Shown here: piece after piece, positions 15,014 to 23,620 of the stretch
Layout: every line of letters starts with the position of its first letter
Numbering within the stretch: the stretch's first letter is position 1
Origin: a virus
Virus record (IMG/VR): IMGVR_UViG_3300025450_000063
Location: 1 to 37,176 of that record
Length of the DNA stretch: 37,176 nt
Strand: one strand, 5' to 3'
Translations under genes and position numbers: made by a program
The notes under the pieces: generated by a model
Told to the model about the DNA's origin: nothing
Databases searched by the model: none
The model's input: the letters and a program-made list of their open reading frames with translations, nothing else

Positions 15014-18000
15014 AATTGAGGAGACCTGTTCCATTTCCATCTGATGTATAAGTTAAATCGGTTCCATTGAAACCAAATGTTACTCCAACATCCGAATTTT
15101 GAGTGCTATCATCATCTATACTATATACGCCACCACTTGTCAAGCTAAACTTAAATGTTCCACTGCGAACACCACCATTTCGACTAATAGTATAATCTAC
15201 AAGCAGACCAGCAACTTGACTTGCAAAACTATCATAACCTGTTCCAAGTGCAACACCAGTTTGTCTTGCTGCAAGTGTTAGAGATTTACCATTATTATGC
15301 TGTATGCTTCCTAAACGCAGACCAACATTATAATTCCATTCAACTGTATTAACTGTTTCAATGACAATATTCATATCAGTTCTATCAAAAGTATCACCGA
15401 CGCTAGCACAACCAATTGCTGTACTATCCCAATTAATTACATAAGTTGATGGGTTTGTTGGACCAGTTAAATGATCTCCTACGTCTCTATAATAATTGGC
15501 TAAACTTAAGAAATTTGAAGAATTTACAACATATACACCATTAGAATAAATTTGATCCATTACACTATTGCTTAGTGTAACGCCTTTTGAAGAATTACCA
15601 ACAAAATAAATTCCATAATATAAATTATAAAATGTACAACTGTCGATTAATGAATTACTTGTATTTTGTGATGCTGGCAAATATACACCAGTATTAAATC
15701 CACTAAACAAGCAATCTACTAAATTAACATCAGTATTGTATATTAAACTGCGACCTAAAAGTTTTACCGCAGCCGTTGTATTTCCGCTAATAGAATCAGT
15801 TGAAGAAGTTACTGCTGCACTTTGTCCTTGAATACGAACATTGTCCAGTGTTACACGACTTGCAGTATCAATAATAATACCATCATTTAAACTCTTTAGT
15901 GTTAAATTGCTAATAGTAATATCAGTTGGCAAATTGGCACCGTTTAATCCAATTAAGTTTTGAATTTGTTGCAAGTTATCAGCAGTATACATTACCCACG
16001 TAACATAAGGATAAATGTATGGACTTACTGTTTGCGTTATTTGTGTATTATAACTACCTTCACCCATAATTCTTGCAAAACTTGGAACGTTTATGCTGCC
16101 ACTAACAATATAATTACCAGCAGGAAAATAAAGAATTTTTCTTGCATTTAAACTACCACTGCGGCAATACAATTCATATAATGCACGATTAATTGCCTCA
16201 GTGTCATCAGTAACGCCATCTCCCATAGCACCAAAATCTTTTACACTTACAAAATCATCTAATTTCTTTTGTATGCTGCGAACAGTGATACTATTACCAT
16301 AGGTGTAACTTTGTCCAGTCCATGTAGTTGCATCGTTGCTATAAGATACTTGCCCATTAGTACCAATGGCAGTATATTGTGCATTTAGATAAGCAATGGA
16401 TGTTATAGTATAATTTAAACTTACAGATGTTCGTTTCCAATATTTAAATTGACCTGTGCTTTTGTACAAATAGCCATATTGACCAGCCATAATGTTTATT
16501 GTGCCGTTTGTAGTAATATCATAAATTGCGGGCGCTAATAAATTTGCTCCATAATAACCACTTAATGGAACAAATGTGCTTGAATCTAAACTACTACTAT
16601 AAGTTAAACCAACATCACCAACAGCAAAGAAATATGTTCCATCATAATCTATGCTTTGTATATCTGCAAGTGTGCCTAGATTTCGTGTTAGCCAACTACT
16701 AGTAGTACCAGTAGAACTAACCGCAAATACGCCGTGATCACCGCCAACAACAAAATAACTTGTTTGCGCACCGCCAGGTGGTGTGAATGTTACATAGGAT
16801 ACACTATTCAGATCAGCCAATGACACAGGTGAGCCGCTTGGATTTACTGCGCTATTATTAATCGCAGTTGCCCAAGTAACATAGTTTGAACTGTTTGGAC
16901 TGCTTATACCAATACCACTTGTTCCAACTGCAAGTGCCAAATATGAACTACCACCTAAGTTTGCTACTGTTACACTACGTAAATCAGCAGATGTTCCGCT
17001 GCTTGCAACTGTCCAAGTAGTTATATTAGGCGCAGTAACTACTGTTCCTGCTGCTCCCACTGTAATATATGTTGCAGGATTTGAACCTTTTGTAATAGAA
17101 TACAAGTTATTTGTTGTATTACTTGTGCGTGATGTATAAGTTGTGCCATCAGTGCTGCTTAAAATTACACCACCGTCACCAACAACTATCCAATAGCTGC
17201 CATCATAATAAACATCATTGAGGCTCGTTGTAACACCACTAGTTCGTAAAGTCCAAGATGAATTTAACGCATTACTACTAGTATAAATTCCACCACTTCC
17301 AGTAAGAGCATGAAATGTACCAGTACCATTGTAATAAATCTTGGTAAAATTTTCAATACCACTTGCTACAGAGGACAAATAAACTAACGTGCCATTTGTA
17401 TTCTTATAAACATCACCCCAACTTGTAATGGCATATGTATTAGCACCATTTGTTGTGCTTGAAACAAAAGTATCTATTAATGAACGACGCCAAGTTATAC
17501 CATCTGTACTGTAAAATGCTTTGTTATTTGCTTTTGTTGCAATGAACGCACTAGTAGATGTTGATGTATCGGTTATATATCGTAATCCAACGATATCATC
17601 AAAACCAGCGGTTACAGTAGTCCATCCACTATTTGAAGTTGGATCAGTAGCATAAATTATAGTTCCAGTTGAACCACCTGCAACAAACTTACCGTTACCA
17701 TATGCGATTGCATTTAATGCAACACTTACACCAGTAGTAACTGGTCCTGTCCAATTAACACCGTTTGCACTCCAATATACACTGCCTTGAAGAGTAACAA
17801 GAACAAATTTACTATTACCATAAACAATAGCATTAATATTGGTGTATGAAACTGCGCCGCTAGATGACCAAACCGTACCGTTTGTACTAGAAATAACAAC
17901 ACCATTTGCACCAACAGCAACAAACGTACCATTACCATATACTACATCAAGCAAATCACTAGTTGTACCGCTTGTTGTACTAGTCCATGTTTTTCCATCA

Positions 18001-18335
18001 ATACTTGTTAAAATGTTTCCTCTAGTACCAACTACAACATAAATGGTACCATTATATGCAATAGCATTATACTGCGCACGAGCATTTCCAGTTTGTGGAT
18101 TATAACCTGCGTCACTATTTTTAAAACTATAGGTATTAGCTAAGTTTAAAATATCGCTATATTGAGTTAAAATTTCTGTATTACCAGCACTTGGCGCTCC
18201 ATCGGTAACTAATCCGTTACCAATAAACAATTGGCGAGTATCAATACTATAACCAATTTCTGCTTTGCTTAATTGTGGTAGATTTTCGTATAAACCACTG
18301 CGGTGTGAAATACGAGAAATTTGAACGATTGCCAT
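14985..18335 (-). CDS. Tailspike: beta-propeller plus pectin-lyase-like beta-helix
   Basis: The 1116-residue protein starts with a phage tail-fibre type head (ISRISHRSGLYENLPQLSKA, 7-26). Residues about 65-680 hold many 40-residue units of the form 'AIAYGNGKFVxxGxxGxxxxSxDGxxW', as in YCF48/sialidase-like beta-propellers. Residues about 690-985 begin VSVKDFGAMGDGVTDDTEAI, the hallmark of pectate-lyase-3 type right-handed beta-helices found in tailspikes. The last 130 residues may be a receptor-binding or trimerisation end. It probably binds, and may cleave, a surface polysaccharide. A late box (18357-18364) lies upstream. Confidence 0.82.
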   Translation of the reverse strand: MAIVQISRISHRSGLYENLPQLSKAEIGYSIDTRQLFIGNGLVTDGAPSAGNTEILTQYSDILNLANTYSFKNSDAGYNPQTGNARAQYNAIAYNGTIYVVVGTRGNILTSIDGKTWTSTTSGTTSDLLDVVYGNGTFVAVGANGVVISSTNGTVWSSSGAVSYTNINAIVYGNSKFVLVTLQGSVYWSANGVNWTGPVTTGVSVALNAIAYGNGKFVAGGSTGTIIYATDPTSNSGWTTVTAGFDDIVGLRYITDTSTSTSAFIATKANNKAFYSTDGITWRRSLIDTFVSSTTNGANTYAITSWGDVYKNTNGTLVYLSSVASGIENFTKIYYNGTGTFHALTGSGGIYTSSNALNSSWTLRTSGVTTSLNDVYYDGSYWIVVGDGGVILSSTDGTTYTSRTSNTTNNLYSITKGSNPATYITVGAAGTVVTAPNITTWTVASSGTSADLRSVTVANLGGSSYLALAVGTSGIGISSPNSSNYVTWATAINNSAVNPSGSPVSLADLNSVSYVTFTPPGGAQTSYFVVGGDHGVFAVSSTGTTSSWLTRNLGTLADIQSIDYDGTYFFAVGDVGLTYSSSLDSSTFVPLSGYYGANLLAPAIYDITTNGTINIMAGQYGYLYKSTGQFKYWKRTSVSLNYTITSIAYLNAQYTAIGTNGQVSYSNDATTWTGQSYTYGNSITVRSIQKKLDDFVSVKDFGAMGDGVTDDTEAINRALYELYCRSGSLNARKILYFPAGNYIVSGSINVPSFARIMGEGSYNTQITQTVSPYIYPYVTWVMYTADNLQQIQNLIGLNGANLPTDITISNLTLKSLNDGIIIDTASRVTLDNVRIQGQSAAVTSSTDSISGNTTAAVKLLGRSLIYNTDVNLVDCLFSGFNTGVYLPASQNTSNSLIDSCTFYNLYYGIYFVGNSSKGVTLSNSVMDQIYSNGVYVVNSSNFLSLANYYRDVGDHLTGPTNPSTYVINWDSTAIGCASVGDTFDRTDMNIVIETVNTVEWNYNVGLRLGSIQHNNGKSLTLAARQTGVALGTGYDSFASQVAGLLVDYTISRNGGVRSGTFKFSLTSGGVYSIDDDSTQNSDVGVTFGFNGTDLTYTSDGNGTGLLNYAIRYLEML

Positions 18336-18356
18336 GCGGATATCCTGCTTTAAGGA

Positions 18357-18364
18357 TATTTATG
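18357..18364 (-). promoter_or_regulatory. Late promoter box for the tailspike
   Basis: CATAAATA lies 22 bases before the tailspike ATG on the minus strand, overlapping the end of the nuclease gene. The first base differs from T4 TATAAATA. Confidence 0.55.
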
Positions 18365-19061
18365 GTTTATCCGCATAGAACTCCCAAACTCTATCCCACC
18401 ATACACTTGTCCAATGGTCAAACTCTTCACCTTTAATAATCCAACGCTGTGGCTCACAATCTTTGGAACACATTAAGATAACAATCTGTGAAATATCGGT
18501 ACCAAACAACTGATTATGTGCGGCAGCATAGGCAGCACCTTGAATGAAATAGTCCGAAATCCATTCGGTTTTCTTTGGTTTATTAGTTTGCTTATAATCT
18601 ACAATAGATGGTTTGCCATTATAAACACCTACAAGGTCAGTAGTACCAGCATAAAGTTGAGGATAGTATAGTGCAGTTTCCATGCCCCAATACTCTTGCA
18701 TCTGACCTTTCATATATTCTTCAATGATAACAGTTGCCATCTTGGCGGCTTGTCCATGAACCATATTACCACCAGTTTTAAGATCACCAAACTCAAGCCA
18801 GTTTTCTAACTGCTTGTGCATTGAGGTTCCACGACCAGCAGCTTCTGTGGTAATTTCTTGCGCTTTTGCCACACCAACACGTTTGCGCCACTCATAAAGT
18901 GATTTTTTCTTTTCTTCACTTTTAGTCTTATCAAGGATAGTTGTAACACTTGCTACAATATCGCCTTCGGGCGTTTGATATCTACGACCTGCTTCTGTTT
19001 CTTTGCGTGTGATTTTTTTATAATCGTATAAAGGATTATGTGTTACCAGGATATTTGCCAA
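18360..19061 (-). CDS. PD-(D/E)XK nuclease (Cas4/RecB-like)
   Basis: The 233 residues match a RecB/Cas4-type nuclease core: GRGTSMHKQLE (77-87, His82), the PD-like TTDLVGVY (140-147, Asp142), IVDYKQT (153-159, Asp155 and Lys157) and QGAAY (174-178). It likely cuts or resects DNA in recombination, repair or host DNA breakdown. The only in-frame start upstream of the conserved part is a TTG at 19061, with no clear ribosome site; it overlaps the previous gene by 19 bases, so coupled translation is likely. Related proteins are common in marine T4-like phages. Confidence 0.78.
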   Translation of the reverse strand: MANILVTHNPLYDYKKITRKETEAGRRYQTPEGDIVASVTTILDKTKSEEKKKSLYEWRKRVGVAKAQEITTEAAGRGTSMHKQLENWLEFGDLKTGGNMVHGQAAKMATVIIEEYMKGQMQEYWGMETALYYPQLYAGTTDLVGVYNGKPSIVDYKQTNKPKKTEWISDYFIQGAAYAAAHNQLFGTDISQIVILMCSKDCEPQRWIIKGEEFDHWTSVWWDRVWEFYADKP

Positions 19062-19381
19062 GATATATGTTGTCCATCTGTTGAGATTCGACTTATAGTA
19101 TATCCTAGCTTTGTGAAGTTGTCAATAACTGTTTGCATTTGCCCACTAGCAAAATTATTAGATGTAATAGTCTGCCAAGTTGAATAATAATTGGCATCAA
19201 GGGTCATGGGTGTGCCAACAACAGTATTAGCACCGATTGATGTATATGTATTGCCATTAATTCTGACTGTTGTTTGGTTGTTATCAACCGCATTAATAAT
19301 ATTAATGTTTAACAATGCAAGTTCAGTCTCAACGACTACGCTGTCAATACTTGCAATTCTGGCATTAGTGGCTGTAAACAT
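19043..19381 (-). CDS. Small probable virion protein
   Basis: The 112-residue product ends in NFTKLGYTISRISTDGQHI and SWQISW, a beta-rich pattern I have seen in small structural proteins of marine myoviruses. A late box (19399-19406) and CGGAG precede its ATG, which fits a late gene. No catalytic motif or membrane segment is visible. Role in the particle is inference. Confidence 0.55.
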   Translation of the reverse strand: MFTATNARIASIDSVVVETELALLNINIINAVDNNQTTVRINGNTYTSIGANTVVGTPMTLDANYYSTWQTITSNNFASGQMQTVIDNFTKLGYTISRISTDGQHISWQISW

Positions 19382-19398
19382 GTGTGGCGCTCCGTGAT

Positions 19399-19406
19399 TA
19401 TTTATT
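19399..19406 (-). promoter_or_regulatory. Late promoter box for the 112-residue gene
   Basis: AATAAATA on the minus strand, 17 bases before the ATG at 19381, followed by a short leader containing GGAG. It overlaps the stop end of the previous gene. Confidence 0.45.
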
Positions 19407-20316
19407 TCTTTTTACGACGACCAGCACAGTGAGCCTTTTGGCTAAAACCTTTAGGATGAGAACAATCTATACTGCGCTTGTATTTCTTGCTCCACTTTTC
19501 AGTCAGTTCCGCTTCTTTTACAATCTTCTTGTTCTTTTTTACTTTGTATTTCTTGCCATCAACTATAAAATACTCTAGATTATTTTTTCTGGCAGTGTTA
19601 AGCGCACCCAAAAAAGCATTGCCCTCTCCAAGACTTAATTCTTTATCGGTCTCAATAGTTTCGGCATCATATAATTTCTGAATTAAACCAGTGTTACGAA
19701 GTAGTTTGAACGCTAAATTTTCTACACCAAACTCGCCATTCTTTTCTAAACCACTTTGACGCATATCTTTAATACGTTTTTTAAGTCTTGCAATAGTTTG
19801 CGGATCGCCACTCTCAAGTGCCTGTTTAATTTCTTCTTCTAAGTGTTCAAACTTATGTTCAATATTAGTAACATCTGGCTTGGCAGTTATCTTTTTTGGA
19901 AACTGTACCCAGTTATCATTATACACACTATAAACACCATTAGAAATGTGTTTATCTTCACTGCCTTGAACATATACTTCAACAGCATGACCTAAAATTG
20001 TAATATCGTGTTGATCATTGAATATTACTTTTTTGGCTTGAAAAAGGTCTTTGAGATTAACTTTACAAGGTCCGCTACTGTTAGCAATAAGATGAAGGTC
20101 AATATCACTCTTGTTATTATAATTAAAACTAGCATTGCTACCACTTATTGTAATATCAGTAAGTTCTAGGTCTTCTACATTGATAAATTCAACAAATGCT
20201 TTTGCAATTTTAAAAAGTGCAAGACGAACTTGTGGTTTTAAATGATTGCCTTCCCATAAATCTGGGTTAAGTTTATCATGAAATGTAGTTAAGGTTTCTA
20301 AATCACCTATGCGCAT
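19402..20316 (-). CDS. Nucleotidyltransferase-like protein with basic C-terminal tail
   Basis: The 304 residues contain the Pol-beta-type NTase signature ISGSNASFNYNNKSDIDLHL (57-76): Gly59-Ser60 and Asp71-x-Asp73; a third acidic residue may be Glu in AVEVYV (about 111). Residues 150-195 form a charged helix. The tail ends CSHPKGFSQKAHCAGRRKKK, a short Cys/Lys module that I recognise at the ends of several marine-phage proteins. Substrate and target are unknown. It follows genes of probable virion type, so it may be packaged or act in morphogenesis; that is inference. Confidence 0.62.
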   Translation of the reverse strand: MRIGDLETLTTFHDKLNPDLWEGNHLKPQVRLALFKIAKAFVEFINVEDLELTDITISGSNASFNYNNKSDIDLHLIANSSGPCKVNLKDLFQAKKVIFNDQHDITILGHAVEVYVQGSEDKHISNGVYSVYNDNWVQFPKKITAKPDVTNIEHKFEHLEEEIKQALESGDPQTIARLKKRIKDMRQSGLEKNGEFGVENLAFKLLRNTGLIQKLYDAETIETDKELSLGEGNAFLGALNTARKNNLEYFIVDGKKYKVKKNKKIVKEAELTEKWSKKYKRSIDCSHPKGFSQKAHCAGRRKKK

Positions 20317-20326
20317 TAAGTATTTA

Positions 20327-20665
20327 TTAGAACTTGGCTGCGCTTTTTGCCATATTATCTACAGTGGCAGATTGCTTTTCAATGTCTGATTTATCAGGTT
20401 GTTTGCTGGCTACGCTTTCTTTTCCTAGCACAACATGCTGGTTGTTATAATCACTAATCATTTCACCAATACTAGGATTTGAATTAATTAATTCTTCAAG
20501 GTTTTCATAAGAAAAAGAATAGCCAGCATTATTCATTAATTTACTAATGTTGGCCATTGGAATTTGTACGCCTGGTTTAGTCTTACTCTCCAGATATTGT
20601 AAAATAGTCATAAAAACACCGGCTTGACTCTTTACAAAATCTGGAGCAACTTCAAGAAGTTTCAT
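20327..20665 (-). CDS. Conserved phage protein of unknown function
   Basis: The 112-residue product is mostly helical, with LEVAPDFVKSQAGVFMTILQYLES at the N-terminus (first 20 or so residues amphipathic) and a polar tail ending AKSAAKF. Its ATG overlaps the stop of the upstream gene (TAATG), indicating translational coupling. I recognise no domain. Its place among probable virion genes suggests a small structural or assembly protein. Confidence 0.5.
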   Translation of the reverse strand: MKLLEVAPDFVKSQAGVFMTILQYLESKTKPGVQIPMANISKLMNNAGYSFSYENLEELINSNPSIGEMISDYNNQHVVLGKESVASKQPDKSDIEKQSATVDNMAKSAAKF

Positions 20666-21576
20666 TATCTTAAACCACGTCCCATTTCTGCGGGTCCGCC
20701 TGTAGCACTATCAACTGCATTTAACTCAGGCTCATTATCATTTTCATCGCCAATAGGAGCATTCATATCAGGAGCAGGCTCGCCCATAGGAGCAGCACCC
20801 ATATCAGGAGCAGGTTCGCCCATAGGAGCAGCACCATAGACACCACGGCTTGCATTATCAAGAGTATCACGTGCGCCATTAGCAGCATCAAGTAAGCTAC
20901 CCAATACTTGCTTAGTTGTATCATTAAATGAGTTAGCTTGTTCCATACCAACTTCATCTTTCATAGCACTTACTAGTGCTGGTAGTTGTTCGTTCTGCAT
21001 CTTGCTGATTTTTTCAACAATGTCTTGAACAGTATCTGCAAGGTCACGAGCAGCCATAGTAACACGTGCTTGCTCAATTTCACCTTCGGTTAGTGCTGGT
21101 GGCAACTCAATGCTTTCATTCTTTGCCATCTTAGTAGCAGTAGCATACATAACTTCTTCGCCACGCTTGCCATAACGTTTTTCAAAATCACCCTTCTTGC
21201 CTTTAAGTGACTTTGCATAATGCTCACGCTTCTTAAGTTCGCTCGGTGATAATTCACGCTCATTAAGATTTACTGTGCAATAATCAGTAATTGCTTGCAT
21301 TTTTTCTGCTAATATTGCTCGACCTTGTGCCATTTCGTTTTTCCATGTTTCTAAAATCTTGCCTACCATAACAGCTTCCATATATTGTGGATTGCGTTCG
21401 GCATAGTGTGCCTGACTTGATGTCTTAATTGCACGAATCTTTGTGCCAATAGTTTTCAACATCTGATTAGCATCGCTTTCATTTATCTTAGCAAGATTAA
21501 GTTGCCATTTATAAACTTTGTCCAATTGCTGATTTAACTCTGCAGAAGATGTCTTTCCGAATTCTTTAACAAACAT
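20665..21576 (-). CDS. Probable virion-associated protein with Pro/Met repeat
   Basis: The 303-residue product is largely helical. Residues 105-150 (SELKKREHYAKSLKGKK, FEKRYGKRGEEVMYATATKM) contain a basic module that I recognise in marine-phage virion proteins. Residues about 248-272 hold two copies of a GAAPMGEPAPDM unit, encoded by a 36-bp tandem repeat. The tail is acidic. A late box (21600-21607) lies upstream. Precise role unknown. Confidence 0.55.
   Translation of the reverse strand: MFVKEFGKTSSAELNQQLDKVYKWQLNLAKINESDANQMLKTIGTKIRAIKTSSQAHYAERNPQYMEAVMVGKILETWKNEMAQGRAILAEKMQAITDYCTVNLNERELSPSELKKREHYAKSLKGKKGDFEKRYGKRGEEVMYATATKMAKNESIELPPALTEGEIEQARVTMAARDLADTVQDIVEKISKMQNEQLPALVSAMKDEVGMEQANSFNDTTKQVLGSLLDAANGARDTLDNASRGVYGAAPMGEPAPDMGAAPMGEPAPDMNAPIGDENDNEPELNAVDSATGGPAEMGRGLR
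20764..20835 (-). repeat. 36-bp tandem repeat inside the coding region
   Basis: Two adjacent copies (20764-20799, 20800-20835) differ at one base. Each encodes 12 residues (GAAPMGEPAPDM), so copy number can change without a frameshift. Confidence 0.9.
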
Positions 21577-21599
21577 AGTGTTGTCCTTACATTTAATAG

Positions 21600-21607
21600 T
21601 ATTTATT
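21600..21607 (-). promoter_or_regulatory. Late promoter box for the 303-residue gene
   Basis: AATAAATA then CTATT on the minus strand, 24 bases before the ATG at 21576; AAGGAC in the leader may bind the ribosome. It overlaps the last codons of the upstream gene. Confidence 0.45.
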
Positions 21608-22040
21608 TAATAGAGACGGTTTTTTCTAAAAGGTCTATCTGTTGATGCAGTAAGTCTAATTCGCTATCTACTTTTGCAAGGCGATCTTGCGCAACTGCAT
21701 TATGCGGGTTGTTTTTTAATCGCATGCGAAAGTGATTTTGATCTGCAAGGTATATATCTAATTGTTTGTCGATTGCTGTAGCAGAACTAATATCATTATA
21801 TTTGTTCTTTGCAACAAGCGCAGCAGTAAGTATTGCAATACGGCGTTGGCGAAGTGTTGAAATTACCGTATTCTTATTAATTACGGTCCATTTATTATCA
21901 TTTAATTTTACTTCAACGCCATTGACTACATATCCGCTCCCCACGGATTTTACAATCACTGCGCCCTTGTTAGGCAAGTGATCGTATTCTTCCGTGACGA
22001 ATTTTTTGATTTTGTTGAGGGTTTTGCTTTCATTAATCAT
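21603..22040 (-). CDS. Conserved phage protein of unknown function
   Basis: The 145 residues have an N-terminal helix, a small beta part (GAVIVKSVGSGYVVNGVEVKL, about 25-45) and a long C-terminal coiled-coil-like helix (LDIYLADQNHF to LLEKTVSIK). No motif of known function is visible. Position among probable virion genes suggests a structural or scaffold role, not shown by the sequence. Confidence 0.5.
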   Translation of the reverse strand: MINESKTLNKIKKFVTEEYDHLPNKGAVIVKSVGSGYVVNGVEVKLNDNKWTVINKNTVISTLRQRRIAILTAALVAKNKYNDISSATAIDKQLDIYLADQNHFRMRLKNNPHNAVAQDRLAKVDSELDLLHQQIDLLEKTVSIK

Positions 22041-22076
22041 GCTATTAATTTAGCACAAAGCACAACCACTTGTCAA

Positions 22077-22349
22077 TTAACTATGCGTTTTTGCCACATA
22101 TAATATAAGTCCCAAAAGTGCCGTTAATAGTGAGCCAATAATGCCAATTCCTAAGCCAACGAGTTTTTTATAAGCCAAAGTTTCTTTTTCGATTAACATG
22201 TTTTTAATATCGCTGACTATGGATTCAACCTTTGCAAGTCTTAATTCCATAGTATCCATTTTATTATCCATTTGTTCATAACGCTCTGCACAGATATCGA
22301 CATGCGCTTCTAAACTGGTTCGCTCAATTTCATATGGTTTCTTTGCCAT
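22077..22349 (-). CDS. Small coiled-coil membrane protein (holin-like candidate)
   Basis: The ATG at 22349 is chosen because CGGAG lies 6 bases before it; the frame extends 7 codons further without a site. The 90 residues comprise a charged helix with heptad-like spacing (about 20-60) and one C-terminal membrane segment (LVGLGIGIIGSLLTALLGLILYV, in two parts of 20 or fewer residues). This order resembles XhlA-type membrane proteins linked to phage lysis. A perfect late box lies upstream. A holin or virion membrane role is inference. Confidence 0.5.
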   Translation of the reverse strand: MAKKPYEIERTSLEAHVDICAERYEQMDNKMDTMELRLAKVESIVSDIKNMLIEKETLAYKKLVGLGIGIIGSLLTALLGLILYVAKTHS

Positions 22350-22374
22350 AACAAACTCCGTGCATTGCAAATAA

Positions 22375-22382
22375 TATTTATA
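22375..22382 (-). promoter_or_regulatory. Late promoter box (perfect TATAAATA)
   Basis: TATAAATA followed by TT on the minus strand, 25 bases before the ATG at 22349. This is an exact match to the T4 late consensus. Confidence 0.65.
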
Positions 22383-22389
22383 ATATCAA

Positions 22390-22755
22390 TTATAATAATA
22401 AAAAGCAGATATTTTTATTTTCACCAGAAACAATGGTATATTTTTTAAGGTCTTCTACACTTTCTTCGAGACCAGTTATCATTGGTATAAAACCAATTTC
22501 ATTTTCTAATGATTCTAAGTTATTTTTGAAGTTATCAGAATCAAAATCAAACAACCATACATTATGAAATCCTGTATAATTCTCACCAAATCCAATATCA
22601 TCTATTTTTCGATATACTCTCGTAGGATATGCTTGAATTGTAGGAATAGATTTTAAACCAATAGCTTGAACTAATGTGTGCCAATTTTTTAATTGATTTT
22701 GAGCATAATAATCGCCATTTCTGGTAATATCAAAAAGTGTTAAACATCTAATCAT
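22390..22755 (-). CDS. Conserved phage protein of unknown function
   Basis: The 121-residue product begins MIRCLTLFDITRNGDYY and is rich in aromatic residues (NYTGFHNVWLFDFDSDNF). No catalytic motif, signal peptide or membrane segment is visible. It is separated from the upstream gene by a terminator, so its own promoter must lie in 22756-22790, where I see none that is convincing. Confidence 0.5.
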   Translation of the reverse strand: MIRCLTLFDITRNGDYYAQNQLKNWHTLVQAIGLKSIPTIQAYPTRVYRKIDDIGFGENYTGFHNVWLFDFDSDNFKNNLESLENEIGFIPMITGLEESVEDLKKYTIVSGENKNICFLLL

Positions 22756-22783
22756 GGTTTTACTTATTGTATATTATTTTAGG

Positions 22784-22811
22784 CAAAGAAAAAGGGCGGT
22801 TGCCCGCCCTT
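22784..22811 (-). terminator. Rho-independent terminator after the 140-residue gene
   Basis: AAGGGCGG (22811-22804) pairs with CCGCCCTT (22799-22792) around a 4-base loop, followed on the minus strand by TTTCTTT. The 8-bp GC-rich stem in AT-rich DNA is a strong terminator. Confidence 0.88.
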
Positions 22812-22837
22812 GAACTTTGTAATATATCTAGGATATA

Positions 22838-23260
22838 TTAAGTGTAGCTTAGCTTGAAACCACGGTTAGCGAATACTGAACCGCTGCAATCAACTGCGTT
22901 GTTACCAGCAGCAGTTAGACTACGAACAGTTGCCTGAACAACACTTGCAATGCCAGCATCAGTTGATGCAAGACCTTGTGCGCCTTCAAGAAGAAGACTG
23001 ATGTTACCACCAGATGATGCTTCAACCTGATATGCAAGAACAGTCACGTTTGACTCAATTGCGTTTAGGATTGCAGGAATTGCGTAGTTTACTGCGCTTT
23101 CACCACGAATATCTTGTGCTGTGCCGCTAGTGTTAGCGATATAACCTGCAAGTGCTACAGGGAACTTTCCGATAAAGCTAGCACCGATTGCTGTTGAGAT
23201 AAAACCCTTACCATCACCAACTACACCAGCATTACCATTTGTACGATAAAAATCTGCCAT
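22838..23260 (-). CDS. Probable abundant virion protein
   Basis: The 140-residue product is Ala/Gly/Ser-rich and neutral (GFISTAIGASFIGKFPVALAGYI, two adjoining parts), with no enzyme motif. It is a stand-alone transcription unit: late box (23301-23308), a good GGAG site and a strong terminator 26 bases past the stop. That layout suggests high late expression, as for a capsid, tube or decoration protein. I do not recognise the family with certainty. Confidence 0.55.
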   Translation of the reverse strand: MADFYRTNGNAGVVGDGKGFISTAIGASFIGKFPVALAGYIANTSGTAQDIRGESAVNYAIPAILNAIESNVTVLAYQVEASSGGNISLLLEGAQGLASTDAGIASVVQATVRSLTAAGNNAVDCSGSVFANRGFKLSYT

Positions 23261-23300
23261 TTTAATTCTCCAAAATTTGCGTTTATTATTACGCTAATAG

Positions 23301-23308
23301 TATTTATG
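23301..23308 (-). promoter_or_regulatory. Late promoter box for the 140-residue gene
   Basis: CATAAATA then CTATT on the minus strand, 41 bases before the ATG at 23260. Confidence 0.5.
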
Positions 23309-23340
23309 TTTGAGTTAAAAATTAAGGCGTATATAGTAGA

Positions 23341-23589
23341 TTAACGGCTTTCGTCTATCTTTCGCAATCCACGAATAAATTTAGCAGGTTCTTGCGCACG
23401 AATACTATTTAAAAGTCGGCGTTCAAGTTCATCTGCTTCTGGAGTATCATAAGTTTCACGTATTTGATTAATTAGATTGATAGCACTATTAATAATATGG
23501 TTAGCACGGCTTTCTAATACTAATCCAGTATTTTTACCAACACTTAAAGTGCTTAGTTCATCTAATATAGAACGTGATTGTTTGCGCAA
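23341..23589 (-). CDS. Small helical conserved phage protein
   Basis: The 82-residue product is all-helical and charged (RSILDELSTLS, ESRANHIINSAINLI, ELERRLLNSI). I know similar small proteins from marine T4-like phages but not their function. It follows the radical SAM gene by 31 bases in the same direction and may share its message. Confidence 0.5.
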   Translation of the reverse strand: MRKQSRSILDELSTLSVGKNTGLVLESRANHIINSAINLINQIRETYDTPEADELERRLLNSIRAQEPAKFIRGLRKIDESR

Positions 23590-23620
23590 AATCTACTACT
23601 CCGCTATTATTTATTGGAAA

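Noticed and set aside
20321-20328. Late-type box AATAAATA before the NTase-like gene
   Set aside because: It ends 4 bases before the ATG, so a transcript starting from it would lack a leader and ribosome site; probably chance in AT-rich DNA.
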